Shown piece by piece: positions 23,096 to 33,330 of a stretch of DNA of 64,000 nucleotides. The stretch is from Cyanoderma ruficeps. Lineage: Eukaryota; Chordata; Aves; Passeriformes; Timaliidae. Under the pieces are notes generated by a model, which was given only the letters and a program-made list of their open reading frames with translations, did not search any database and had not been told where the DNA came from. Each line of letters starts with the position of its first letter. Position 1 is the stretch's first letter. A program made the translations under genes and the position numbers. The stretch spans positions 4,705,521 through 4,769,520 of the forward strand of contig VZDJ01000090.1 in assembly GCA_008694505.1 (NCBI GenBank), read 5' to 3'.

Positions 23096-24488
23096 GTTAT
23101 TCAATATTTCAATTAACTTTTCTGCTGATATGATTATATATAAATTAAACCTTGTTAATATTTCCAAAGCCATGATAGAGGAATATATTTGATCAGATAT
23201 TTCTTTTCATGTGCATGAAAGGCCTGCTAGGGAAGAGAGCTGCAGAACTGCAAAGAGATCTGCTATCTCTAAACAGAAGTTACTTTAAGGAAAGGGTTGG
23301 CTGTGGGAGATGCTTAGAAGCATCTCACTCTGTTGTGTGATCCCTGGTTTTTTCCACTGTGCAAGCACTGTTGGGCCTCAGCAGAGGCAAAATTGTAAGA
23401 AAAGACAGAATTGCAAAGAAGTGGTGATACAGCAGGTTACACTTCTCCTTTTTAGCTAGTCTTGTAATGATATTCCTGTGTAGCAAAAGGATTTCATAGG
23501 TGTTGGGAGCATTTTCCCTCACAGACCCATTTAAAACCTTAAATTTCAGTCCCTGTGATACTTTCAGTAAATACAGGTGACTCAAAGTCACCAGGCTTTC
23601 CAAGGTCTAAACTAGGCAATTCAGTTTTCATGGTGCAGGGCTGAATTCTGCCTCTGCTTTCTGCTGGAGGTCAGTCTTCCCTTCCAGCCCTTCTCCTGTG
23701 CTGTTAGGGGAGTTCCTGCATCTCTTTGAGAGTGAGTCAAGTGGGTCCCGTTTCTGTATTTTGAAAACAGACTTTTTGTAAAACGAGGAATCAAGTTTTG
23801 TTTGCTGTGAGCTAGATAGGACAGAATTGTGGTGGATTCAGCCTCTGCTTTCTCCCTGTGTAAGCCTGTGCAGCCTTCTAGGACTGGGCGAGCTGCTCTT
23901 AATTTTTCTTTGTTTCATTCAACCATGCAAACATCTCACTTGTGTGTATCTGGGTTGTATTAATCTCTTGCTCTTTTCCTTTCCTGACTTTGCTTACTGC
24001 CTGCTTGCAGTCATTTGAATCCGCTCCACAAATCCTGTGTGAAAACAGCAGCTTCCTCAAAACTTATTTTGTTTTCCCTGCTGTCTCTGCCTCATGCCAG
24101 GGTCCCTTTCAGCCAGTCAAGGGAAGTCGGGGAGCAGAGTAATGGGCAGGCTGGAGCCCCCGAGGTGAGGGAGGTGGCAGTGCTGACAGATGGGTGGCCA
24201 CCGTGGTGGCACCAGGCACTAGTCCCTGTCTTGGCCGCTAGGGCAGGCTGTGGTGGAGAGCTGACATCTCGTGTTTGGGGTGGGCAAGGGGGCAGGCAGT
24301 GTCCCCCCGACAGGCACAGGCATTTGCTGCATGACCTGATGTTCGCTTTCAGGCATTTGGGATCGGATGTGCATTTTGAAGTGTTGCTGCTGAGTGAAGA
24401 AAAACGTTGTGGCTTTTTAAATCAAATCCTTTAGGGGTCTGTCTCTTTCCTCTGAATATCGTAGCTCTCTCTTCTGCCTTGCGAAAAT

Positions 24489-24586
24489 TTCCTTGCCCTC
24501 CTCTCTCCTTTCCCTTCCCTTTGTTCTCTCTTTATCTTCCTTATGCTCTTCCCCTTCTTTTTCCTCCCTTCTCATTTATTCTTTCT
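24489..24586. repeat. Pyrimidine-rich tract, about 100 bp
   Basis: Almost entirely C and T on the plus strand, made of CTCTCC, TTTCCC and TTCC words with only scattered purines. Such asymmetric tracts can form triplex (H-DNA) or serve as polypyrimidine tracts. No neighbouring exon supports a splicing role. Confidence 0.6.
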
Positions 24587-25095
24587 TGATGAGGGAGGAG
24601 TAGGATTTCCCTTTTCAGCTCAGATCCCTTTGGCCCATCTATCCCTCACAGCAGTGCACGGTATAGCCCACCCTGTGTGTTTCAAAGGAGAATGTGTGCA
24701 TATGCCCAATTGTAACAACACCACACAAGAACAGGAAAAGCAATTCTTCCCTTCACTTTCCAGACCCTGATGCCCTGAATTCCCCTTCGAATCTGTCCAG
24801 CATAACTTTCAGTGTTGTTATTTTCCCTAAAATTACCCAGTCACAGTGTCTAAGCTGACAGCTTCCTGTGGATATGGATCCCACGGGTTCTCCATCACAA
24901 GGGCAGGGAGAGTTGCTTTTTCTTTTTTCCCAATCTGTTGCTTCCTAGTTTAATCATCTCTTGGTCTCCTGAAGTTTGATGCCTGCACTTCTGTTGGTGG
25001 CTGTAGCTTGCCCTATGTCATGCATTTCTGTGAATCAATACAGTTATGGCTTTTCAGAAGAGCTGCTTTCACAAAGTTCTCACATTCCTTGGGTT

Positions 25096-25662
25096 TGTTA
25101 TGGATGAGGTGAGCCAAATTGTAATTAAAGAAAAAAAACAAAATTTACTTTTGCGTGACAGCGAGTACGGAAACGAATCAGAAAAAACCACAGCCACGAT
25201 AAAGACCAATTCGATCCCGGGAATTGAACGGGGTGAACGCGAGACAGGCCTCTATCTCACCTGCCTCCCCTTCGTTCACAAAATCCCACCATCAAAGGTC
25301 CAGTTTTTACACATTTTAGTTCCCCACGAGGCAGGTTTTCCTTTGTCCAGCTGTCCGAGTATTGATATTCATCGGTCTCCTTTTGGGATTCTGATTTTTC
25401 CGAGTGGGTTTTCAGGGGAAACAGAAGAGATGTCTGAGTGACCATTGCAGACCATATCCAGCCTCTGAGGCAGATGTTTCGATCCTTAGGCAGACTTGCT
25501 GGCCCATTTCCAGAGGAGCCACATCCATTCATGTGCTGATCTCCTAAATCTTCCCCGATCTGCCCCCTCTCGTCTCGGCATCCTTCGGTGAACTGTTTTT
25601 ACCTGCTTTTAAATAATTTTATTTTTCAGGCACAAATTAATACACGGAGGTTATTCACAACA
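25096..25662 (-). mobile_element. Solo LTR of an endogenous retrovirus, copy 3
   Basis: The third member of the LTR family. On the minus strand it starts TGTTGTGAATAA at 25662 and ends ATAACA at 25096. Exact 4-bp target duplications GGTT flank it (25092-25095 and 25663-25666). It retains more CpG dinucleotides than copy 2 (for example in CGCGAGAC and TCCCGGG), but its TATA position reads TGTAAAAA and its poly(A) position AGTAAA, so the promoter and 3' signals are damaged. An extra piece (CCCGGGAATT) sits in the palindrome site of the R region. The minus-strand frame at 25257-25532 lines up without a frameshift over roughly 57 codons with the frame of copy 2. No internal genes are attached. 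Confidence 0.88.
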
Positions 25663-28129
25663 GGTTCTTTCCCTACCCAGCACCCTGTGCATTCAATACC
25701 GTAGATGTCTGTCCTAGCGCAGGCCCTCAATTTGGTGTCTGTTTCTGTGAGTTCTGCCCAAATTTCCAGTGTGATCTTTTCATGCCTCATTTTCCTGTTT
25801 ATAAAGTAGGGAATTATGTTTTATTCTTTTTCTACTCCTTGGCAACTTTGCCAATCTACACCACTCTTGTTTCAGTCTATACCTGACCACGTGTAGGGAA
25901 GTGCAACACTTACTAGGAGTTTCTTGGGTACTAATAGAAAAGAAAAAATAATTATGTGTGTTCCCCATGCTCCAGGATAAATAGAAGTTCCACCTTGGGG
26001 TTTTGTAAAGAAAAACAAATTGACATCCAAATTGATATCCAGGATGTGTATCACCTGAAGATATTTTGTCTTTTTAAGTGGATTGTCTGCTTCAGTGCCA
26101 AAAAGCATCAACTACCAGCCATGCCCCTATCCAAAGTTTCACTGAACCTGGCCTCTTTTGTTTGTTTTTTTTGTGACTTGCTGAAAGAGAGCTCCTTATT
26201 AAACCATAATTTGCATTACTACCACAACTAGTTGATAGCATTGTGCCCATAACATGTAGATTGTTTTGGGATTTTTTTTTAAACTTTCTCTTCCTGTGGT
26301 TCCTGACAAAGTGACAAATTTGGATAATGTGAGCTTTAGAAAAAGATTTTTAACAGGAAATGTCTTGCTAATGCTACCCATTTTCAGGTGGTACTGTTTT
26401 GATTTAAGCCAAATCAAACATATATGGATATGACACTGAACTGCCCTGAACTCTTGCTAAACCTGAGCTAAAGCACTGAAATTGGAGGCTTTGTAATAGA
26501 TGACTATTTTTAGGTGCTACATAGGTGAACCCAATAGTATTAAGATAAGTTATTTTTCAGAAACTCGATTCTCTGCTTATACCCCCCCCTGCCCCTTATT
26601 GCTGAATTGTCCCTTTAATTTGCCCCATCTTGGATCCTGAATTGTCCCTGGAAAAATAGGTTGGTGCTCAGCACCACAGGGTCCAGCCTATCATATTTTA
26701 AAGCACTGCTGTGGTTTAAGTTCACCCTTTCTGCTTCCATCTCCCCCAGCCATTCTTCCTCTGAGCAAAGTCATGGTGGAGATGTAGTTGCAAAGTCCCA
26801 CTCATGCAGTGGGACGCTGAGCACTGCATGGATGTGTGAGGGTGGGGTCCTTCAACACATGGCCCCAGCAACTGCCAGTCAAGCATTTAGGCTGGATCTA
26901 TAAGATTGGTCATTTAGGTATTTAACAAGAAGTTCAGTTTCTGTGGTGCTCATTTAAATATTGGCTTGGGTAAGAGCCATGTGACACACTAGATTCACTC
27001 ATGATGGATATGTTCCTCCTGCTCTAAGATCACGACCTCCATCTGGGTTACTGAGTCATATTTTGAGGTGACCGTGGCATTTTCTGGAAATTGAAATTCT
27101 TTTAGTACATAAAAATAAATGTTGCACTTTCTGGGGCTGAGGGAAACCGCCTGAATGTAAACAGCCTCAGTGGTTAATATTGCTGAATATATAGCACTGG
27201 GCAATGCATACTTCATGAAAAATTCATTGAGAAGGTATGATTTTTTCTTTCTTTAATATGGAGTTCATAACCAAAAAAAAAAAAGGAAGCATTGGACCCA
27301 AGAGCCAAATTTAGCCTTCTGTGGAACAATGAAAATAAATTAAGCTTTATAGCATTTTTATTCTGTTGTCTAAAATGAAGCAGAGTGTTGAGGTGTGAAG
27401 TTATAGATGCAAACAAAACTGTGTGTTAAAAATGGACAAACTTAGATCAGAGGACTGTGGTAATGACCATGTCATGTGTCTGGGATAAGAATCTGGACTG
27501 GCATGCATACGGGGAGCCCTTGACTGGGAGGTCATGGAGTGCTCTAGGGTGGAGGGAAGTGTTGGGGAAGCTCTGTTGTATATTTAGGTCTTTTGTGAAA
27601 AGCTGTAGGTGTTTTAAAGCACAGAAATTTCAGTGATAAACATTTTCCTACACTTACTTGGGAACTGCCAAAAAATGAACAGAAAATAAATTTTGGGGTT
27701 TTGAAACTCTGGAGAAAAGACAGTGATTTTTCCTACCGTTGTTTAAACATGCAGCAACAGACAATAACCATGCAGGTGTGATACCATGTGGGAACAATGA
27801 GTATCAAAGATTGCCATTATCTCATTTTACTTCTTTGGATCAAAACATTTGAAGATGGGCCACATGGGGAGGGTAATGGGGAGACTTGTGTGTTTGGGTC
27901 TTGGTTGTAAGGGAGAATTTATGTTATGAAGGGCCTTGGGCATGGGACAAACCTTGTCCTTAGTCCTTACTTGTTGGGCATGTGGGATATTTGATCAGGT
28001 CCAGAACAAGGTGGCAAGAACTGGTGAACCAGGCTATCCTATTGGTTCTGTTAGCATCTGGTATCAGTTTTTCATTTAAAATGTTGCAGCCTTTCATTTA
28101 CAGGGAGTGTTGGGGTGGAAGAGAGAAGT
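25663..28129. other. Unique noncoding DNA, no gene recognised
   Basis: One MIR-like scrap (25782-25818) is the only repeat I can point to. Open frames are short and unlike known proteins. A C8 run occurs near 26582 and an A12 run near 27273. Confidence 0.45.
25782..25818 (-). mobile_element. MIR-like SINE scrap (candidate)
   Basis: ATGCCTCATTTTCCTGTTTATAAAGTAGGGAATTATG follows the antisense MIR core wording CCTCA-TTTCCTCATCTGTAAAATGGGGATAAT with several changes. It is short, so chance resemblance cannot be excluded. Confidence 0.33.
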
Positions 28130-28330
28130 TGCACGACTCAGGAAGTTATCTGAATTAAAAACAAGAGCAAAAATGAAAGCCAACTGCAGTCATTAAAAAT
28201 GAATTTCCAGGAAGGCTGGGAAAGGGAGATTAAAAAATATTATGATTTCTGTCACGACCGTGCTTAAGCTGGGCCATTAAAGATGCTATTGTCTGGCCCA
28301 GCTGTTTTAGAACAATTAACTATTTGACAA
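28130..28330. promoter_or_regulatory. Candidate conserved noncoding block with 10-bp inverted repeat
   Basis: A stretch of AT-rich words (ATTAAAAATGAATTTCC, GATTAAAAAATATTATG, ACAATTAACTATTTGAC) surrounding a perfect 10-bp inverted repeat at 28267-28276 and 28294-28303. No open frame of note. The ordered, low-redundancy sequence resembles vertebrate conserved noncoding elements, but that is an impression and has not been measured. Confidence 0.28.
28267..28303. repeat. Perfect 10-bp inverted repeat, 17-nt spacer
   Basis: AGCTGGGCCA at 28267-28276 and its exact reverse complement TGGCCCAGCT at 28294-28303 enclose a 17-base AT-richer loop. Seven of ten stem pairs are G:C, so a hairpin in RNA would be stable. 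The stem is too short for a typical microRNA precursor. Confidence 0.88.
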
Positions 28331-29979
28331 CAGGCAGAAGGATAAGTTGGCTACTACCCCCTTTCTCCAAGACCTTGTACAAAGGCACAGGCGTGTCTGT
28401 GTGTGCCTCAGCACTCCCTCCCAAATAAGCCCATGTGAAAAAATCCAGACCCTCTTCATTGAGAGAGGCAAAGGAGCCTGAAATATCACCCCTGAGGAAG
28501 CACCCGCTATAAGAAGCCTGGTGTGTGTGTGTGTCTTGATTTTTTTTCCCCCCCTCCTCTGTGGGAGTTTTGTGGCATACAAGTCTGGCAAGATCAGAAT
28601 GTGAGTTTGCTGTGTGGCTGTATGTGTTTTAACACCTACCTCCGCAACCATGCAGCAGCTTCTTGGAATTCCTCCTGCTCTGCTCTTTCTCTGTGTGAAT
28701 TAAGCTGGTGTTCTGAGCAAGGAAATCCGAGGGAACATTCTCCTGGAGATAAGAAATGTAACACGTTTTGGGAATTTTTTTTTGATTTTCTGTCTCCAAT
28801 GCTCTTTCTGGTCATGCTCCCTATACATAACTCTAGTCTTTACCTGTCCAGCTTCAGTTCCCAAGGATGGTCATGAGGCTTCCTAGAAACAAAATGTAGT
28901 TGCAGATGTTTTAAAATATGATTAAGTTTTGCATGGAGTCTAAGTATGCAGTGCCCCTGGGACTGGTTGCTTGGACCTTACTCCAGGAAAGTCACTTTGC
29001 ATATCTAGAAGATAGAGATGTTTCAGGCTTTTTCTTCCCCATTCACTTCCAGATCAATAGTGTATTTTGAGACAAAGCTTCCTTCTTTGTGAACTATGTA
29101 CCCAAAAGGGAAGACACAGCAAAATGGTGGTAGCTGAAAAAACACTGCGTCTTTTAGCTTTGCTAAGATGTGGTGAATGGTCATGTTAATCTGCTGGATA
29201 GACAAAGTGGATGCAGAGAAGAACAAACTCTGAGAGAAGATATTCTACAGCTTTTACATTTTTCAGAAAAGAGTTTTGTGGCTAAACTTCCCTGTGTAAT
29301 TTCAGTCAACTAATTTGGAGAATAACCGTAATCTATTTCTTAAAGTAAACAAGAAGTTCACGCTATGTTTTTTGTTTTCTATCCAAGATTACTTCAATAA
29401 CAGGCCCAGGCCTGCAAGTGTTCAATCTCATGTATTGTGTGCTGATTTCAGAGTCCAGGCTTATTCTGGGAGGAAACACTGCAATTTTCCCTGAAGGTTT
29501 TTACTTTGCTATCCTCATTCTGGTCTGTCAGACAGATGATCTCTTTTCTGTCTCACAGACTGTGTTTGTTAAGAGAGGGACCTGCCCAATCCCAATTTTC
29601 CTTTGCTCCCTTCCCCTAGCAAACCCCGCCAGGTAAAACAGGAGTGCACACGTTATTCGGAGTTGTGTTCTTGCCTGTGCTCATGGGCAGGGTTTATGTT
29701 ATGTCTGGGATGCTTTTCTTCATCTTCTCATTGCTAGTGGATTATTTCTGAATGTTTTTGCATGTGCATAATGTATGTGACATAATGTATGTGAGAATCT
29801 TCCACAGTCCGAAGTCTGTTATGATTAATAAAGCTGTATTTCAGTGTGGATCTTGCAAGGGCTCAGGAGCCATGCTGGCTCTTTGGTCACGGGTACCACT
29901 GTTTTATGCTGTGGTTGCCTGGCAGCTAGGAGGGGAATTTCTCCTTTGACAAAGCTTGTGCCATTGTCACTTGTGTTAA
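28331..29979. other. Unique noncoding DNA, no gene recognised
   Basis: Holds a short GT run near 28520-28534 and a perfect 2 x 14 bp duplication at 29767-29794. The open frames at 28316-28651 (minus) and 28523-28876 (plus) overlap on opposite strands and have no domain. Confidence 0.45.
29767..29794. repeat. Perfect tandem duplication, 2 x 14 bp
   Basis: CATAATGTATGTGA occurs at 29767-29780 and again, unchanged, at 29781-29794. A recent slippage event is the simplest reading. Confidence 0.9.
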
Positions 29980-30059
29980 ATCAATCTCCCTGCTAACAGC
30001 TGACAGTATGGAGCCCCTGACACATGGCTCTGCTCCTAATTCCACTTACTAGAAAGCAG

Positions 30060-30310
30060 TAGTGATGCACAGTAGCCAGCCAACTCATTACTGACTGTAA
30101 CCATTGCAGCAGATGATTGTTGTTCCTTCCCTTTCACTTTGGATTTCTCCGCTGCTGTTTGCTCCCCCCTTTCCTATCAACTCGGATGACCTGACTGCAA
30201 CAAACTCCAGTCCTGTTAATGTCTAATGAGCAGTTATAATGGCTATGGAGATGCAGCAGCACATCCAAGCTAGACATTGACAGGCAGTAAATAAATATCA
30301 TGCTTTGTGC
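30060..30310. promoter_or_regulatory. Candidate regulatory block
   Basis: Contains a MEIS-type TGACAG near 30278 followed at once by a forkhead-like AGTAAATAAATA, homeodomain words (GTCTAATGAG, GTTATAATGG) and several CAGCAG/GCAGC words. No coding frame is evident. It is listed on motif clustering alone, and conservation has not been tested. Confidence 0.22.
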
Positions 30311-31484
30311 TTCTGTCAGAGTGCTCCTTGTGCTGTTGTCTTTGCTCTGCTGTCTGTAGCTGCTGGCAAGTGTATCATGCTAGTCCTGTCTCTTGGTTCA
30401 TGCACGGGAGGGAGGAGAGGGCCATCTTGGCTGTACAATGGCAAAGTGTGGAAATTGCAATCCCTTCGCAATGTCTCGTGGGGCAACTGGAGTGTGATGT
30501 GTCCTTGTAGGGTGGGGTTTTCTGCATGTTGAACTTGTTTAAGCATCTCTTTCTTTTTGCCTTTGAAAGGTTTGCACTTGGCCATCTCCTTGAGTTTGTT
30601 CAAAAATGTACTCCCCTGCCCAACTGTGTAGAACCCAGCAAAAATTCCACCTCTTCTCAACCCAGCATGGCTGAACAGCATTGGCTCAGGAAAATATGGT
30701 GTTAGAAATCTTTATTGCAATACAGGAAATATGTTCAAGAGCAGGGAGACATTTATAACTTTTTCAGTTCTTGAAAAGCATCTACGTTAGGATAAAGTTT
30801 CTTCCTTATAACGGTTCTCACCTTCGCTGGGGTTTTATAAGCAAGGGATGTGGACAGTGCAGGGAGATTTTTTGAGATAAAAGCACAAAATCTACTGCAG
30901 ATGATTGATAATGAAGGGCTGCTTCAGAGATGCAACATCAGCTAAGAGCAGAGAAGCATGACTTTCTCCCACAGGCAGATTTGGGAAGTTTCCATATGCC
31001 CCTGTTACTGCGCATTCCCAGCAGAGTGCTGCCTCAGTCAAACCTCAAGGCACTCGGCCCTGAGATTTGCAGGCAGTCCTTTTACAACCTCCCAGCTACC
31101 TGCTGTGTGTCTGATAAAAGCCTCTGTAAAGTTAAAAAGTGGTATTGGGATGAGATAACTCATTTTTGTAATAGAGATGGATGAGTTTTCAAATGTGCAT
31201 GTTTACTCCTTGCCCTACTTGTGAGCATCTGTGGGCACAGCTCTTTATCCACCTGCACAAACATTTATGGTGCGTGGCCTCCTCTGACCTGTGCAGAGGC
31301 ACGCTTCATTTCCTTTTCTCTCAGCTGTTCACGGAAACACCCCCAAGTAAGCCAGAACACATCACACTAGCAGCTGGAACAGCTGCCAGGTCTGCAGCAC
31401 CCTCACCTGGTCCAAGTGGCTATCTTCATTAATGTCCATTCCTTCATGTAATAGACAGCTTTGTGGGGATACAGCTGCCCAAAA
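30311..31484. other. Unique noncoding DNA, no gene recognised
   Basis: Overlapping open frames on both strands at 30305-30681 and at 30930-31184 have no domain. More decayed CR1 sequence may lie just before 31485, but I cannot align it by eye. Confidence 0.4.
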
Positions 31485-31533
31485 TGGTAGGGCTTAATCC
31501 TAAAGGTCTTTTCCAACCTTCATGATTCCATGA
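31485..31533 (+). mobile_element. CR1 LINE 3' tail fragment
   Basis: GGGCTTAATCCTAAAGGTCTTTTCCAACCTTCATGATTCCATGA matches the typical last 45 bases of CR1 (TGATCTTAAAGGTCTTTTCCAACC, then the ATTCYRTG-type end) on the plus strand. Only the tail is recognisable, so this is a 5'-truncated or heavily eroded copy. Confidence 0.72.
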
Positions 31534-33129
31534 AAAGCTGTCTAGCCCCACCCCTGAGTGTCATGTTAGCTGTGAACCTGAAGCAGCACTTCCAACTGCT
31601 TGAGATACGGAGCATCCCACCTCCTGACCAGCAGTTAGAGCCACCTGGGTCTCTGCACATCTGGGCATTCAAAGGTTCTTTGGATCAACTGATGCTTTGG
31701 TGTAAAAATGCCATGATTCAAAGCAAATGGGCTTCTGGGCATCCTCTCAAAGATGTCCCATAAAACAGACTTCTCAAAATCCAGAAAAGCTGGGTGCTTG
31801 CAGCCTGTGGGCCTTGGAAAAGATTTGTGTGATCTGGCCTTGAAGGTGTAGAGCTGCTGAGTCACCTAAACCCTCTGAACCCTTCTGTACATATGTAATT
31901 ATCTAATATAGCCATATGTACAGCAGATCCTCTGTGTATTCATTCTCTCTCTTGCCTGGCGGCAGCAGCAATTTTTCCAAATGGTGCCTTTCAATATTTT
32001 CCTCCCATTCACTGCTTCAGTTTTGACCCATTGCATCCCTTGCATTTTCAGACACCTTCCTTTTTTTTTACACCTTCACAGTAAAATTTGCTGCACCAGA
32101 CCTTTCAATGACGTGCATGGAAACAGCCTTGACCCCGTGCCTCAACTCACATGCGCAGATTTCTTTGCTGACGGGGAACTAAGCTTTCAGAAGGGAAAGG
32201 TTGCTCCTCTAATGCCCTGTCTCCAGGGTTGCATTCTCCAGGTTGTGCCTTGCTCTCTAACACTTATTCACAGAACAGGAGGATGTACATCACTTGCAAT
32301 ATATATTTTGAGAGGCTTGAGTGTTTCAAGCTGCTTGTGACTCTGAAAACAGCTTTATTTAAGTACTGCATGCAAGCTGGTGTTTCAAAATAAGAGAATA
32401 ATTACGATGAGGGGAAAGGAAGGGAGGGAGAACGTAAAATATTCATGTACCTGAAAGAAAATACAATCATCTTTGGTGTCCTGTGGCTACAGAATATTCA
32501 GGGAGCAAAACGTGACATGGCAGTTCAGTGAACTTTTCTGTGCACAAGTTCATCTCTGAGAGCTTGGTCTGGGAACTGATGGCATTTAGGAACAGGCAGA
32601 TGATTGCAGGGAAAAAATAGGGAAAAAGAGCAGGAAGGCAGAAAAATGTCAGCAAGATTGTTATGTTACCTTCCTAAGCACAGTTTGGAGAGGGCTTGCA
32701 CTCTGTGCGTCATGTTTAGTTTTGGGGAGGGAAAAGGGAAAATTATTTTGGAGAAGATGAATCATTTTCATTTCTTATTTTTCTGTGAGTTTTGTTTTGG
32801 AAAATTTCTGTAATAAAAGAAAGGAAATATGTAAGGAAAAGGCTTTTTTTTCTCTTTTCCATTTAGGTCAAGTAAAATGTTTCAGCCAATCTGAAAAGAG
32901 TGTTTTCTAAAATAAAACAAACAAGCAAGCAAAAATTAAATGATAGGTCTTGAGTCTTCCCGGAAAGAAATATTTTCAATTTATCATTTTGACCAGCGGA
33001 CAGAAAAATTGTGCCTAGCGCTGGAGAAAAGGTGTGTCAGAGGCAGATGAGAAAGAAGAAAAATGTGGTTGAGATTGATAGAAAGGCTGGAGCTGGTGCT
33101 GTGCAGACAGGGAGAGAAGGAGGGGAGGT
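31534..33129. other. Unique noncoding DNA, no gene recognised
   Basis: No exon or repeat family is recognised. Open frames at 31981-32340 (plus) and 32467-32655 (minus) carry no domain. Confidence 0.45.
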
Positions 33130-33330
33130 TTGTCGCCCTTGCAGAGCTGCTGGGGTGCTGGATGAGAGCTGTCCCTGCCGGGGGAGAGGGGCTGGTGAGC
33201 TCTGCCAGACCGGGAACGGTGCGCAGGGAGAGGCAGCACGCCGGGGCTGGGCTCGCTGCTCCGCTTGGAATGTCCCCGCTCCGCTGTGCTCTCGGCATCG
33301 CCGAGGGCACCCGTGCCCGCCAGGGCTGGA
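33130..33330. promoter_or_regulatory. Small CpG-rich island
   Basis: About sixteen CpG dinucleotides fall in 200 bases, most of them between 33178 and 33315, in clearly GC-rich sequence. The surrounding kilobases have few. The density is near what the base composition predicts, meaning little CpG loss, as in unmethylated promoters or enhancers. A hairpin-forming inverted repeat lies inside at 33286-33310. The overlapping open frames (33015-33686 minus with 223 codons, 33011-33349 plus, 33063-33341 plus) reflect the GC-rich, stop-poor composition. It might mark an unannotated promoter or first exon, or an orphan island. Confidence 0.5.
33286..33310. repeat. 11-bp GC-rich inverted repeat in the CpG island
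   Basis: GTGCTCTCGGC at 33286-33296 faces GCCGAGGGCAC at 33300-33310 across a 3-base spacer. Ten pairs are Watson-Crick and one would be a G:U wobble in RNA. It could form a tight hairpin or be a dimer binding site. Confidence 0.75.

Larger units (their letters stand above)
22196..25095. other. Mostly unique noncoding DNA with a tRNA-like patch and a pyrimidine tract
   Basis: Apart from the tRNA-like patch at 23021-23095 and the pyrimidine tract at 24489-24586, nothing is recognised. The 139-codon plus-strand frame at 24015-24434 lies in a GC-richer stretch (24120-24330) and has no domain, and I see no clear splice structure around it. Confidence 0.45.

Noticed and set aside
24015..24434. 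139-codon plus-strand frame in GC-richer DNA
   Set aside because: No domain, no convincing splice structure, and overlapping frames are of similar quality. It is probably chance.
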